Shown in pieces: positions 56,270 to 64,000 of a DNA stretch of 64,000 nt. The notes below the pieces were generated by a model. That model saw nothing but the letters and a program-made list of their open reading frames with translations. It was not told the origin of the DNA and did not search any database. The DNA comes from Gari tellinella (Eukaryota > Mollusca > Bivalvia > Cardiida > Psammobiidae). Location: positions 56,181,358-56,245,357 of the forward strand of contig OV277856.1 in the NCBI GenBank assembly GCA_922989275.2, given 5' to 3'. Positions within the stretch are counted from its first letter, which is position 1. The number at the start of each line of letters is the position of its first letter. Position numbers and translations under genes: made by a program.

Positions 56270-57271
56270 AGCTTGACTTTTTCCAAAGGTAGTGACTAGG
56301 GGTACGTGACCGTACCTCTAATATTTGAAATTAGCGGTACGGTCACGTACCCCTAGCGAGCCCTGTGAGGGTTGACTAGGGGTACGTGAGTCAAAAACAC
56401 TATAACGCAACACTTTATTTTGTCCGCAGATACCTTAATATCGATGTTAATGTTAATAATATATCATTTCTACCTTAAATATGACTGTTTAACGCAGAAA
56501 ATTAAAGAAACTTCATCAACAAAAAATTTCCAATCGGCAATTTTTTCACGGCAGCGGAAGTTATATCTTTGAATTTAAAGAACGTATAGACACATTTTTA
56601 CAAGCATGTATAATTATCCAATACCAGCTTTGTTTAGAATTACTGCACTGTTTAATTGCGATCTATTGTCAAACGTGTTTTCAAGGTGATTTTTGTCACA
56701 GGTCTGTCTTTAACTGGTCAGCAAACTTCTTGCATGAATCGATACCCGATGACAGCCGAAGTTTCGCTAGTTTCTATATTCTTAGATCTACCACTTTCAA
56801 TTTATATTCAACGCTAAGTTAGATAGCAACAACGGCAGTAATTTCGAACAAGCCTATTATATAATTATAAGTTACATTTGAATCAAATTTATAAGAAAAA
56901 GAAGAAAAAAACCCATTGGGGAAGGATTTCAGATATCGGGCGTATATTTAACACTATACCCTATATGCGGAATACCTCTATTCTTATCCCTGCGGTGAAA
57001 ACAAGTTTGAGTGGAGAATATTTCTCGAAGTTTCTTTGTTTTTCTCCATTAAATATCCCCAAAATAAGGTAAACATGAGAGATTAGTAATATTACCATCA
57101 TTAAAACGTATCTGCAGGCAAAATAATGTGTTGCTACATAGTTTAAATGACTCACGTACCCCTAGTCAACCCTCACAGGACTCGCTAGGGGTACGTGACC
57201 GTACCGCTAATTTCTAATATTAGAGGTACGGTCACGTACCCCTTGTCACTACCTTTTCCAAAAGTCAAGCT
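56270..57271. mobile_element. Element H: 1.0-kb foldback element
   Basis: Inverted ends of about 124 bases (56270-56393 and 57148-57271), each containing its own palindrome GGGGTACGTGACCGTACC / GGTACGGTCACGTACCCC and a further GACTAGGGGTACGTGAGTCA. The interior is AT-rich with no convincing frame. Flanking duplication not resolved. Confidence 0.8.
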
Positions 57272-58250
57272 ATTGTCGTCTGCGTCAGCATCTGCGTCGG
57301 TTAAGTTTTTAGAATAAAACTTTTGTAAGACATCATTTCGCAATAACTATCAAAGGTAACCATTTGAAATTTGAAATTCTTGTTAAGTATCAAAGGGCAA
57401 CTCATTACAACAAGGCAGGTAACCCTGAGGTTTGTCATTCCAGAGTTATTGCCCATGTTTCGTTTACATAAAATTTGTAAATTGAAATATATCTAAATAA
57501 TTATCAAGAGTAATATGACTATAGGTAAAACCTATATACAGCCGAAACCTGTTTTTACAAAGTATAGGAAATAAGGCAATTTTATTTTTCGAGGGTACTT
57601 GTAGTCTTGTACGAAATGATAAAAAATAGAGTGCGAAAAGGCAAGGGTACGAAATGGCCCGTTGCCACAAGAACAACACTGGCGGCCATTTTGGAATCGC
57701 CAGCCGAACCACTTGAACATGATAATTCTCAATAACTATGAAAGGTATTAACTTGAAACTAGGAATTCACGTTAAGCATCAGGAATGAAACTCATTACAA
57801 CAAGGGAGGTAACCTGATAGTTTGTCATTGCCCTTGTTTTGACTTAGACTTTGTAAATGACATTTCTAAATAACTGTGAAAGTTATTCATTTGAAACTTT
57901 GAATACTTATTAGTATCGTAAGGGACACTCATTAGCTAACTCTGATTGGTTTTGCAGATTTACTACCCTTGTTTGTCATAGAATTTACTTTGAATAGAAT
58001 GCAGATGCAAGTATCAATTATTTTAAAATAAAAATTAGATTTATTAAAATCTTGCATGATATTTTTTCCTCTTATATGACCGTAGTAAACACATGTATGT
58101 CCAAGTAAAGTGTATTTTTTTCTGAGTTAAAAGTCAATTTAACTGCATGAAAAGTATCTCATTATTTCCTGAAACATTAATTAATTAAACTTTATAGATT
58201 GAAGCAACTGAAAATGTGACTCAACATCGGATTTATCATAGTCTTTTTTC
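57272..58250 (+). repeat. Three diverged repeats of a bivalve-type dispersed unit
   Basis: CAATAACTATCAAAGGTAAC (57342) recurs as CAATAACTATGAAAGGTATT (57731) and AAATAACTGTGAAAGTTATT (57870). Each precedes CTCATTACAACAAGG-like sequence and GTTTGTCAT. An insertion of about 240 bases separates the first two. Confidence 0.55.
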
Positions 58251-58254
58251 TTTT

Positions 58255-58440
58255 TAAAGACAGGTGACCACTTAAAAGTTAAAACAGATTGAAAGTAAAG
58301 CAAAATGCGCCTTAAGCCTTAAGGTGCATTCTGCTTTACTTGCAGCCTGTTTTAAGCAGCTATCTGCTAGGATATTTAAAATATTTCTTGTGGCCACTGG
58401 CATAAAAAGGCCTATATATGGGGTAATGGGTTTAAAAGAG
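58255..58440 (+). mobile_element. Family A element, tail shortened
   Basis: AGACAGGTGACCACTTAAAA, hairpin 58280-58345 with a duplicated GCCTTAAG apex, end ATGGGGTAATGGGTTTAA. It ends 56 bases before exon 2 of the oligopeptidase gene. Confidence 0.75.
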
Positions 58441-58495
58441 CCTTTGCATTTGAATAGATAGAATGTAAATATTTCTAGTATCTTTATCATTTCAG

Positions 58496-58659
58496 TTTGC
58501 CGGAGGTACCTCTGGACACAAAGGAGACAAATCCTATTATGAGAACAGATCAGTTTCCAAGCTACACACAGTTACATGTGAGCAATATCATCACTGGTTG
58601 TGCCAAGCTGTCCTTTGAATATGATCTCAAGTATGAAGACCTTCAACAGCTCTTAACGG
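58496..58659 (+). CDS. Exon 2 of M3-family oligopeptidase (OpdA-like)
   Basis: Acceptor TTTCAG ends at 58495 and donor GTAAGA begins at 58660. The 164-base exon enters in phase 2 and leaves in phase 1. It encodes LPEVPLDTKETNPIMRTDQF, then PSYTQLHVSNIITGCAKLSF and a Glu/Asp/Leu-rich helix. NP-hydrophobic, then a Pro-containing turn, then a helix rich in small residues is the usual start of OpdA-like M3 peptidases (NPLL, LPPF, EHVVPA). The catalytic HExxH region would lie in later exons outside the window, so activity cannot be judged. A hAT-like element (family C) begins 12 bases into the following intron. Confidence 0.68.
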
Positions 58660-58670
58660 GTAAGAAGGGT

Positions 58671-58865
58671 CAAGGCTCCAGAAAAGGGGAGTATTTCAAA
58701 AAAATAAAATCTTTATTTCTGCATAAAACCATATGGCATCACTACTCATTAGAATCGTCTCAAAGAGACAATTCTAATCAGTAGAACACCATAGGATTTT
58801 TGGTGCATAAATGAGTGAGAAAATGTTGGATTTGTTCAGTTTAGTCCCTCTTATCTGGAGCCCTG
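58671..58865 (+). mobile_element. Family C hAT-like element beside an exon
   Basis: CAAGGCTCCAGAAAAGGGGA to CTTATCTGGAGCCCTG, hairpin 58740-58780. It starts 12 bases after the exon 2 splice junction, yet the donor GTAAGAAG is intact. Confidence 0.82.
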
Positions 58866-58934
58866 GGGTTAGTTTAATGAAACAGGATACCTCAAAATCC
58901 CATGGCTAATTTTACAGCCAAAGTTGTTTCTAAT

Positions 58935-59181
58935 TTAACCTTTACTCCATAGCTTGTTTCTAGGCAACCACTTAAAGCAGGTTGAAAGTAAAGCAGAATG
59001 TGCCATAAGGCACATTCTGCTTTACTTTCAGCCTGCTTTAGACTTCGGTACAATCTGCTTGGATATAGATAACATTTCTTATAGTGCATATATATTCATA
59101 ACTATATAAAAGGGAACTATTTTCTTCAGTGGAGGAATCAATTGAATTTGTAAAACGCGTATCTATGGAGTAAAGGGTTAA
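58935..59181 (+). mobile_element. Family A TTAA element
   Basis: TTAACCTTTACTCCATAGCT to ATGGAGTAAAGGGTTAA, hairpin 58973-59040. Confidence 0.85.
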
Positions 59182-59527
59182 AGGTTAGCAATAATATTTT
59201 GGTGTATCAGAGCATAATTTTTTTTGTATCGTACAAAATCAAAGCAAGTTTTAGCAAGTTTATGCTTTCACTGGAGTTGAACAGGAAGATGATTAATTGA
59301 AGTTTGGTTTTATTTCAGCGAGAGTCAGATTTTTTTTATGCCCCAGCAGGACTTAGTTGGGGGGCATACTGTTTTTGGTATGTCTGTCTGCTGTTTGTTT
59401 GTCTGTCTGTCCACAACTTTGGTCATAACTTTTGAACTACATGTATATAAGATAGAGACTTCATATTTGGTATGTTTGTTTGTTTTCTTGATACTGCTAT
59501 TATGCTATACATGTACACCGCTTTCCA

Positions 59528-60057
59528 GTATTACAAGCAGGGGCACTTATGAGGTGCACCAGGGACTGTACTCGGTCAATCACTTTATCCTGACACTGAC
59601 AAACTAGTCGTAATGCTAATCCAAAATCCTGAGCGCCAAGGAGGGAAGCCAGGTCTTTTTCTGGTGTATCCACCGGTCCGGTAAACGGACCATTCACAAT
59701 GGGAAAAAATATTCCCAATTTCATTTTTTTTTTTTTTGATACAGGTCGTTACTGATAAATCAAATTAAAATAACAACTAATAAAACAATCGGAAAGAACT
59801 ACTACTTGTCATTTTTCTAGCCATTTAGTTTAAATACATGTATATGTGAAATCAATTAAAAAAATTCTTCCCAAAACATGACTTTTCGCGCCAAAAAATT
59901 CCCAAATCAGACATTGCAGTTTTTCCCAAAATGGCCAAAAAAAGGCCTGGAAGCCATTACTACCAATTGTTAAGTCTTTGATTAGACCCGGAAAGGGATT
60001 GAACCCACAACCTTCCGCACTGCAAGTGGATGCTCTACCACTGAGCCACACATCCAG
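59528..60057 (-). mobile_element. tRNA-derived SINE, interrupted by a hAT-like element
   Basis: On the minus strand GGATGTGTGGCTCAGTGGTA and GAGCATCC form an A box, GGTTGTGGGTTCAATCC a B box. The body shared with 887-1092 follows on the other side of the insertion. Confidence 0.75.
59651..59948. mobile_element. hAT-like 298-bp element inside the SINE
   Basis: AGGTCTTTTTCTGG and CCAAAAAAAGGCCT are imperfect inverted ends; GGAAGCC is duplicated at 59644-59650 and 59949-59955. The intact SINE at 887 has this site once (GGGAAGCCATTTC). Confidence 0.75.
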
Positions 60058-60372
60058 TTATGTATGTGTACTTACCTCAAGGAGCTCTTGAGCTCAGTAC
60101 AACTTGGGTCATATGTCTGACAAAGGTCAAGGTAATTAAGAGGTCAAAAAGAGTTAATTCAACATTGGCCCTAATAAGTCTGGAACTGCATGTGATAGAG
60201 ACTTCATATTTAGCATGTTTATTCTACTCAAGAAGCTCTTAAGCTCCGTACATGCCTGACAGTCAAGGTCATTTAGAGGTCATGGTCACATAAGGTGGCA
60301 TAGTGTTTCCCCATACACATCTTGTTTATAACTACAATCATGTAATAAATTTCATTTCCTTTCACTTTACAG

Positions 60373-60512
60373 ATGAAACGAAAAAAGTGAATTTTGATGA
60401 TTATTTTGTACCACTGGAAGGAGTGTTGTTGCCTCTGGCATTAGCTGAACGGACAGTAAACATCCTCTACTGCACAAATCCAAATGTTTACAAGAGAGGA
60501 TTGTTAGACAGA
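60373..60512 (+). CDS. Exon 3 of M3-family oligopeptidase (OpdA-like)
   Basis: Acceptor TTTACAG ends at 60372 and donor GTAAGT starts at 60513. The 140-base exon enters in phase 1, completing Asp with the last base of exon 2, and leaves in phase 0. It encodes DETKKVNFDDYFVPLEGV, then a helix with NILYCTNPNVYKRGLLDR. The order FDDYFVPLE, hydrophobic helix, N-Y-x-(T/S) matches the second helical segment of OpdA-type M3 proteins (TW/FD..., PLEE, NL.YV). No following exon is seen before 64000, so intron 3 is at least 3.5 kb. Confidence 0.66.
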
Positions 60513-60607
60513 GTAAGTAACTGTTCTTTATCTGTATAATATTTCAACACTTTGGCTTAGTGGTTATTTGTTATCTGAAAAAGAGCTCTTTACCAACAGA
60601 CTACATG

Positions 60608-61120
60608 TATATGTTACAGGGATAATGGGTAATCCCTGAATTTTTTAGGGAATCCCGGATTAAGCGTAATCACTAGGCGTTTAAGGGAATTGATGAAATG
60701 TCTCTTTTTTCATCAAATAAATAGATTTGTATTTCAAATTCTTTTCTTTTGTTTCAAAACATCATGCTTTCTTGAAATATCATGGTCTAATGAACATTCA
60801 TTCTAAGTTTAATTGCACAAGTGAATAAAAATAAGTGAACAGTGTGCATATAAGCTAGGACAATTAAAAAAAAGACATCTATCTTGTTAATAAGGTTAAC
60901 AAAATATTTCATAGCGTGGTACTTGCCTTTCAAATTAATAAACTAAACAAGGGAAGATCCATTACTTGGACCAAAAGTAACTGCCAAATATTTATAAATA
61001 TTCAACGAAAAGCTTAAAAATTACGCCTTTTCCCTGGGAGATTTAGGGTTTTCGTGAAATCCCTGATTTTTCAGTGATTTCACGTATTCCTTGATTACAC
61101 GTTATCCCTGTAACATATAT
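60608..61120. mobile_element. DNA element of about 0.5 kb with GTTACAGGGATAA ends
   Basis: TATATGTTACAGGGATAATG and TTATCCCTGTAACATATA are inverted. Subterminal TAATCCCTGAA / TTCAGTGATT-like and AGGGAATCCC motifs recur. AT-rich interior, no frame. Confidence 0.65.
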
Positions 61121-61236
61121 AAATTCTTCCATGCTGAAAGCAGGTTATGTATCCTTTACAAACTGTGTAGAACTTTATGATCAGAGAGCTCCTGAAAGAG
61201 CTCTGTAATCACATTCTGCTTTACTGTCAACCTGCT

Positions 61237-61753
61237 TTAAAGAGGCTTTCAACCAGATTTAGCATTAAAAACAGTAATTTGTAAATATATCTCAAATGCT
61301 TATATAAATGGGTAAAAATTAGTTTAGGATAAGAAAGTCTGTTTAAAAAATGCATTTAAAAAAAAAAAGAGCTCTGGTGGGATTCGAACCCCTGACCCTC
61401 CATGCGGGGATGGACATGCAAAATAAGGAAACCCCTTAGCCCACTCGACCATGGACTATTCATATCTTTGGAATCGATTTAATGTACTTCAGTGTGTACC
61501 TATGGAGAGTACACAATTCAGCTCACGTTTATGTCTGAGCCTGTGTTCAATTTCTGTTGCGTCTTTCGAAGCAAGGGGGATAAAACGATGGAAAATATCT
61601 AAAAAATGAAGATTTGAAGACTTTTCTTAAGGATGTTTTTAGACTGATCGTATTTTTCTAATGCTAGATGCACGATAATGCTACACATTTGGTTTTATTT
61701 GAGCATTTTCTTTTATTTTTGCAAATACACCATCCGGTTGCGAGTCGCTTTGA
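61237..61753 (-). mobile_element. Family T element with tRNA-like relic, second copy
   Basis: Right end CACCATCCGGTTGCGAGTCG, CTTTGA (from TTAA); left end TTAAAGAGGCTTTCAACCAG, more decayed. The interior aligns with 13693-14238 along its length, including ACAGGCTCAGACATAAACGT-type sequence and the tRNA relic. Confidence 0.74.
61373..61459 (-). pseudogene. tRNA-like (Ser/Leu type) relic inside second T copy
   Basis: Minus strand: CCATGGTCGAGTGGGCTAAG (A box) and GGGGTTCGAATCCCACCAGA (B box), followed by oligo-T. Acceptor and T stems are incomplete. Confidence 0.6.
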
Positions 61754-61913
61754 ATTGTCACCTATCTTCAAAAGTTCAAAACTAGAAATGGACCAAGAGA
61801 GTTAAAAGTTAAATTTAATATAGTTGAAGTAGCACATGTTATATCCAGATCAGTTCTAAGCTAGTTAATTTTGTTCATGATCAATATTCAAAATGAAAGT
61901 CACTTACATAGTA

Positions 61914-63088
61914 CAGTCAAACTTGCTCATGCGACCACATGTATTAAACGACCTTTGTGGTAAGCGGCCAGATTGAATCTCGCCCGATCGGTTTTACTGT
62001 ATAAATTGAGTGTATTAAACGACTTTTGTCTAAAGCGTCCAGCGACCGGTGTTTTTTCATCCCAAGTTACAAATTCCGTTTCATTAAACGACCGCCTCGG
62101 GATGAAAAGGTCATAATTGATCAATTATGTCCAAACATTTTGACATCTTTTCACACTAATCCGAAATTAAGATCGGTGTTTCTCAAATTCATGAAAGGTG
62201 TGAAAATGTACGCAAAATTGAAAGTTCATTTTTACGGGAAACTTCGACAAACTCCGTCAAGCACGGAACTTAAGTAAATTGTTTCAAAATTGATTGCCGC
62301 TATGAAAATTCTAATCTATAGGTTTAACATCTATTACTTTGATTCCGTAGACCCTCTGCTGTTTTTATGGCGACTTCCTTTCAACGCCGGTTGGACAGCC
62401 ATTTTTATTTTGAAGAATCCCCCATACGTCATGTATACGAAACATGTGACTTTCTGTAGAGGGTGTGTGGGAAATCCCGTGTTTTATTGGTTGGTGTCTT
62501 GTAAACAAAGAAACCGTATTCCCGCCTTTTACGTCCGGGGCTATACCGAATAATAACGAGTGAACAAAAATAGATGTTTGCCCTAGTTTGTACTCTTTCG
62601 CGCATGCTCCGTCTCCCATTTTTTAGGGAATACCTGCTAACATAGGAACCGATTTCCGAAAATCTTTAAATAGTAACAAAGATCATATTCCTCAAGAATC
62701 ATGTCAATTTCTCGGCGAATTAACGCACATGGTATCTGTTGATTTGACATTGAAATAGCGAAGCGTATATCAGCGTTTTTATGGTGCTATAGATAAATCT
62801 GAATCTGAATGTATACGTCGTAGACACCAAACATGGCTTTCACACAACGGATAAATTCGTACATACATGTATGTCGACGTATTTATGCAATTATGGATAA
62901 AAATAATCGATTGATATTAAAATGTAAAAAGGGTAAGTTCAACTGTATGGATTATATCAAGTTATTCAATTCAGATTAAGGACGAAAAAATTACAACCCA
63001 AATCAATCATGTTGTATTCAGCGGCCGTTTTATTCAGCGACCACTTTTGAGCCGTCCCTTGGGTGGTCGTTTAATACAAGTTTGACTG
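61914..63088. mobile_element. Element K: 1.2-kb TA element
   Basis: CAGTCAAACTTGCTCATGCG and GTTTAATACAAGTTTGACTG are inverted, with TA outside. Subterminal GTATTAAACGACCTTTGTGG and GCGGCC motifs repeat. Frames of up to 87 codons inside show nothing recognisable, so non-autonomous. Confidence 0.7.
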
Positions 63089-63217
63089 TATTTGTGGAAT
63101 TATACAGCGGAATGAATGAATTCAATACATGTATAGTGTTGAAGTCGACAACGATTTGAAATAGATGACATTCTTCAGATTTTAAAGAGTTTGTTAGATG
63201 AACTATTTAAAGAACTA

Positions 63218-63572
63218 CAGCGCTCCCTCTCTACAACGAAATCCATTGGGAGACAAATATTGTGTGCATTGTTCGGAGGGAGTCGTTATAGAGAGGGAAA
63301 TTGGTTTACATTTGCAAACAGCTTGAATCCAGATCAGACGCCGCATAACGCGGCGTCTGATCTGGATTCGAGCTGTTTGTCACTCTTTATTAATTTATTT
63401 TCTGTCAAAATGTCCGTTATGTCACTTTGAGAAAAATAGCAGACGACAATTTTAAGCAGACGATATTGCAGCAATAAAAGGGTTAGACATAACTGTCGTG
63501 TTTAGGGAACTGCGAGAAGGGTCGTTGTAAGGAGGGAGTCGTTGGGAGGGCTGTTGTAGAGAGGGAGCACTG
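63218..63572 (+). mobile_element. Family J TA element (355 bp)
   Basis: CAGCGCTCCCTCTCTACAAC to GTAGAGAGGGAGCACTG, same length as 52265-52619; core GCAAACAGCTTGAATCCAGA with apex CGCCGCATAACGCGGCG. Confidence 0.85.
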
Positions 63573-63652
63573 TACTTGTCAGTTGTATGTTTTAAGACTG
63601 TCAACTCATGTGATTTTAACCTGTACAATTCTGAATTTTCAAATGGACTTAC

Positions 63653-63884
63653 AGGGCTGCCATAAGTTGACATGAAAAATCCTAAGATTTCAAAATTGCA
63701 TTTTTCAATTGCGAATTTACGAATCGTACCTTCACCCTATAGCCTGTTTCTAGTTTTGTTGACACGTTACTACTTAAAGTAGGCTGGAAGTAAAGCATGC
63801 TTTACTTTCAGCCTGCTTTAAGCTACCATGTTCTAGAAAAAAAAATCCAAAGATTTAGGAAAAATCTGGAGAAATGGCAGCCCT
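63653..63884 (-). mobile_element. Family N hAT-like element with perfect 8-bp duplication and A core
   Basis: AGGGCTGCCATAAGTTGACA to GGAGAAATGGCAGCCCT, flanked by GGACTTAC at 63645-63652 and 63885-63892. Inside are CACCCTATAGCCTGTTTCTA, a shortened A hairpin (AAGTAAAGCATGCTTTACTT) and GCTACCATGTTCTAG. Confidence 0.85.
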
Positions 63885-64000
63885 GGACTTACCTGTCTCC
63901 TGATGAATGACCAGTTTACCTTGAATTTTAGAGGGTTGCCTGTTTCTCTGATCAGTGGCACAATAAAAGTTAAATGCAGAAAAACCCAGGAAACACCTAG

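Larger units (their letters stand above)
59336..60290 (+). repeat. Bivalve-type dispersed repeat, interrupted by a SINE
   Basis: Opens ATGCCCCAGCAGGACTTAGT, GGGGGGCATACTG and (TGTCTGTC)n, with GATAGAGACTTCATATTTGG. It resumes after 60060 with GACAAAGGTCAAGGTAATTA and GATAGAGACTTCATATTTAG. I recall GCCCC...GGGGGCAT heads with CTGTCTGTC runs as very common in bivalves. Confidence 0.55.
61135..61804 (-). mobile_element. Family A copy with B-like filler at the apex and a T insertion
   Basis: GCTGAAAGCAGGTT joins TATCCTTTACAAACTG ... GAGAGCTCCTGAAAGAGCTC, then ACATTCTGCTTTACTGTCAA. T lies at the hairpin foot. The A resumes with ATTGTCACCTATCTTCAAAA and a decayed end GAGTTAA. Confidence 0.72.

Noticed and set aside
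62026..62619. Frames of 83-87 codons inside element K
   Set aside because: No recognisable domain, both strands open, and they lie wholly in a TA-bounded element; may be relic sequence but unsupported.
1690..63830. CRISPR array, from many similar palindromic units
   Set aside because: The units are dispersed, not evenly spaced with unique spacers, and are bounded by TTAA or TA; the genome is eukaryotic.
1690..63830. Rho-independent terminators or microRNA precursors among the hairpins
   Set aside because: The hairpins belong to repeated elements present in dozens of copies; single-locus small-RNA genes cannot be argued from sequence alone.

Overview
This is about 64 kb of animal nuclear DNA. 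It is AT-rich, has split genes with GT-AG introns, and has no long open reading frame. Several dispersed repeats resemble ones I recall from bivalve genomes, so I read it as a bivalve mollusc, probably a heterodont. That placement is inference from memory.

Two genes are supported, arranged head to head and both running off the window. On the minus strand, a signal-peptide exon (46731-46779), a Cys-rich SUEL-lectin-like exon (35294-35680) and a CUB-like exon (5636-6016) join in phase with introns of about 11 and 29 kb. This predicts a secreted or surface protein. On the plus strand, three exons (54711-54826, 58496-58659, 60373-60512) encode the N-terminus of what looks like an M3-family oligopeptidase (OpdA-like), starting in a perfect TISU element with a mitochondrial-presequence-like leader.

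Nearly everything else is a dense bed of short non-autonomous DNA elements with hairpin centres. Families named here: A, B, D and T lie between TTAA sites (piggyBac-like); E, F, J, G and K lie between TA dinucleotides (Tc1/mariner-like); C and N have 8-bp duplications (hAT-like). Larger elements are I (2.5 kb, roughly 0.5-kb inverted ends), M, H (foldback) and a further one at 60608-61120. There is one 5'-truncated LINE end on the minus strand, two tRNA-derived SINEs and several tandem repeats.

Nesting is extensive and often three deep: A(B(I)) at 36735-39545, E(D(A)) at 25836-26436, and repeat(SINE(hAT)) at 59336-60290. Each insertion preserves the expected target duplication, so the order of events can be read.

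The most unusual observations are: a hairpin of only 28-30 bp inserted twice with 7-8 bp target duplications; the same hairpin cores carried between unrelated termini; a TTAA element with an internal tRNA-like sequence; and a 61-bp filler copied from 1.7 kb away into the apex of a palindrome. No transposase, CRISPR array, rRNA or bacterial-type operon is seen.
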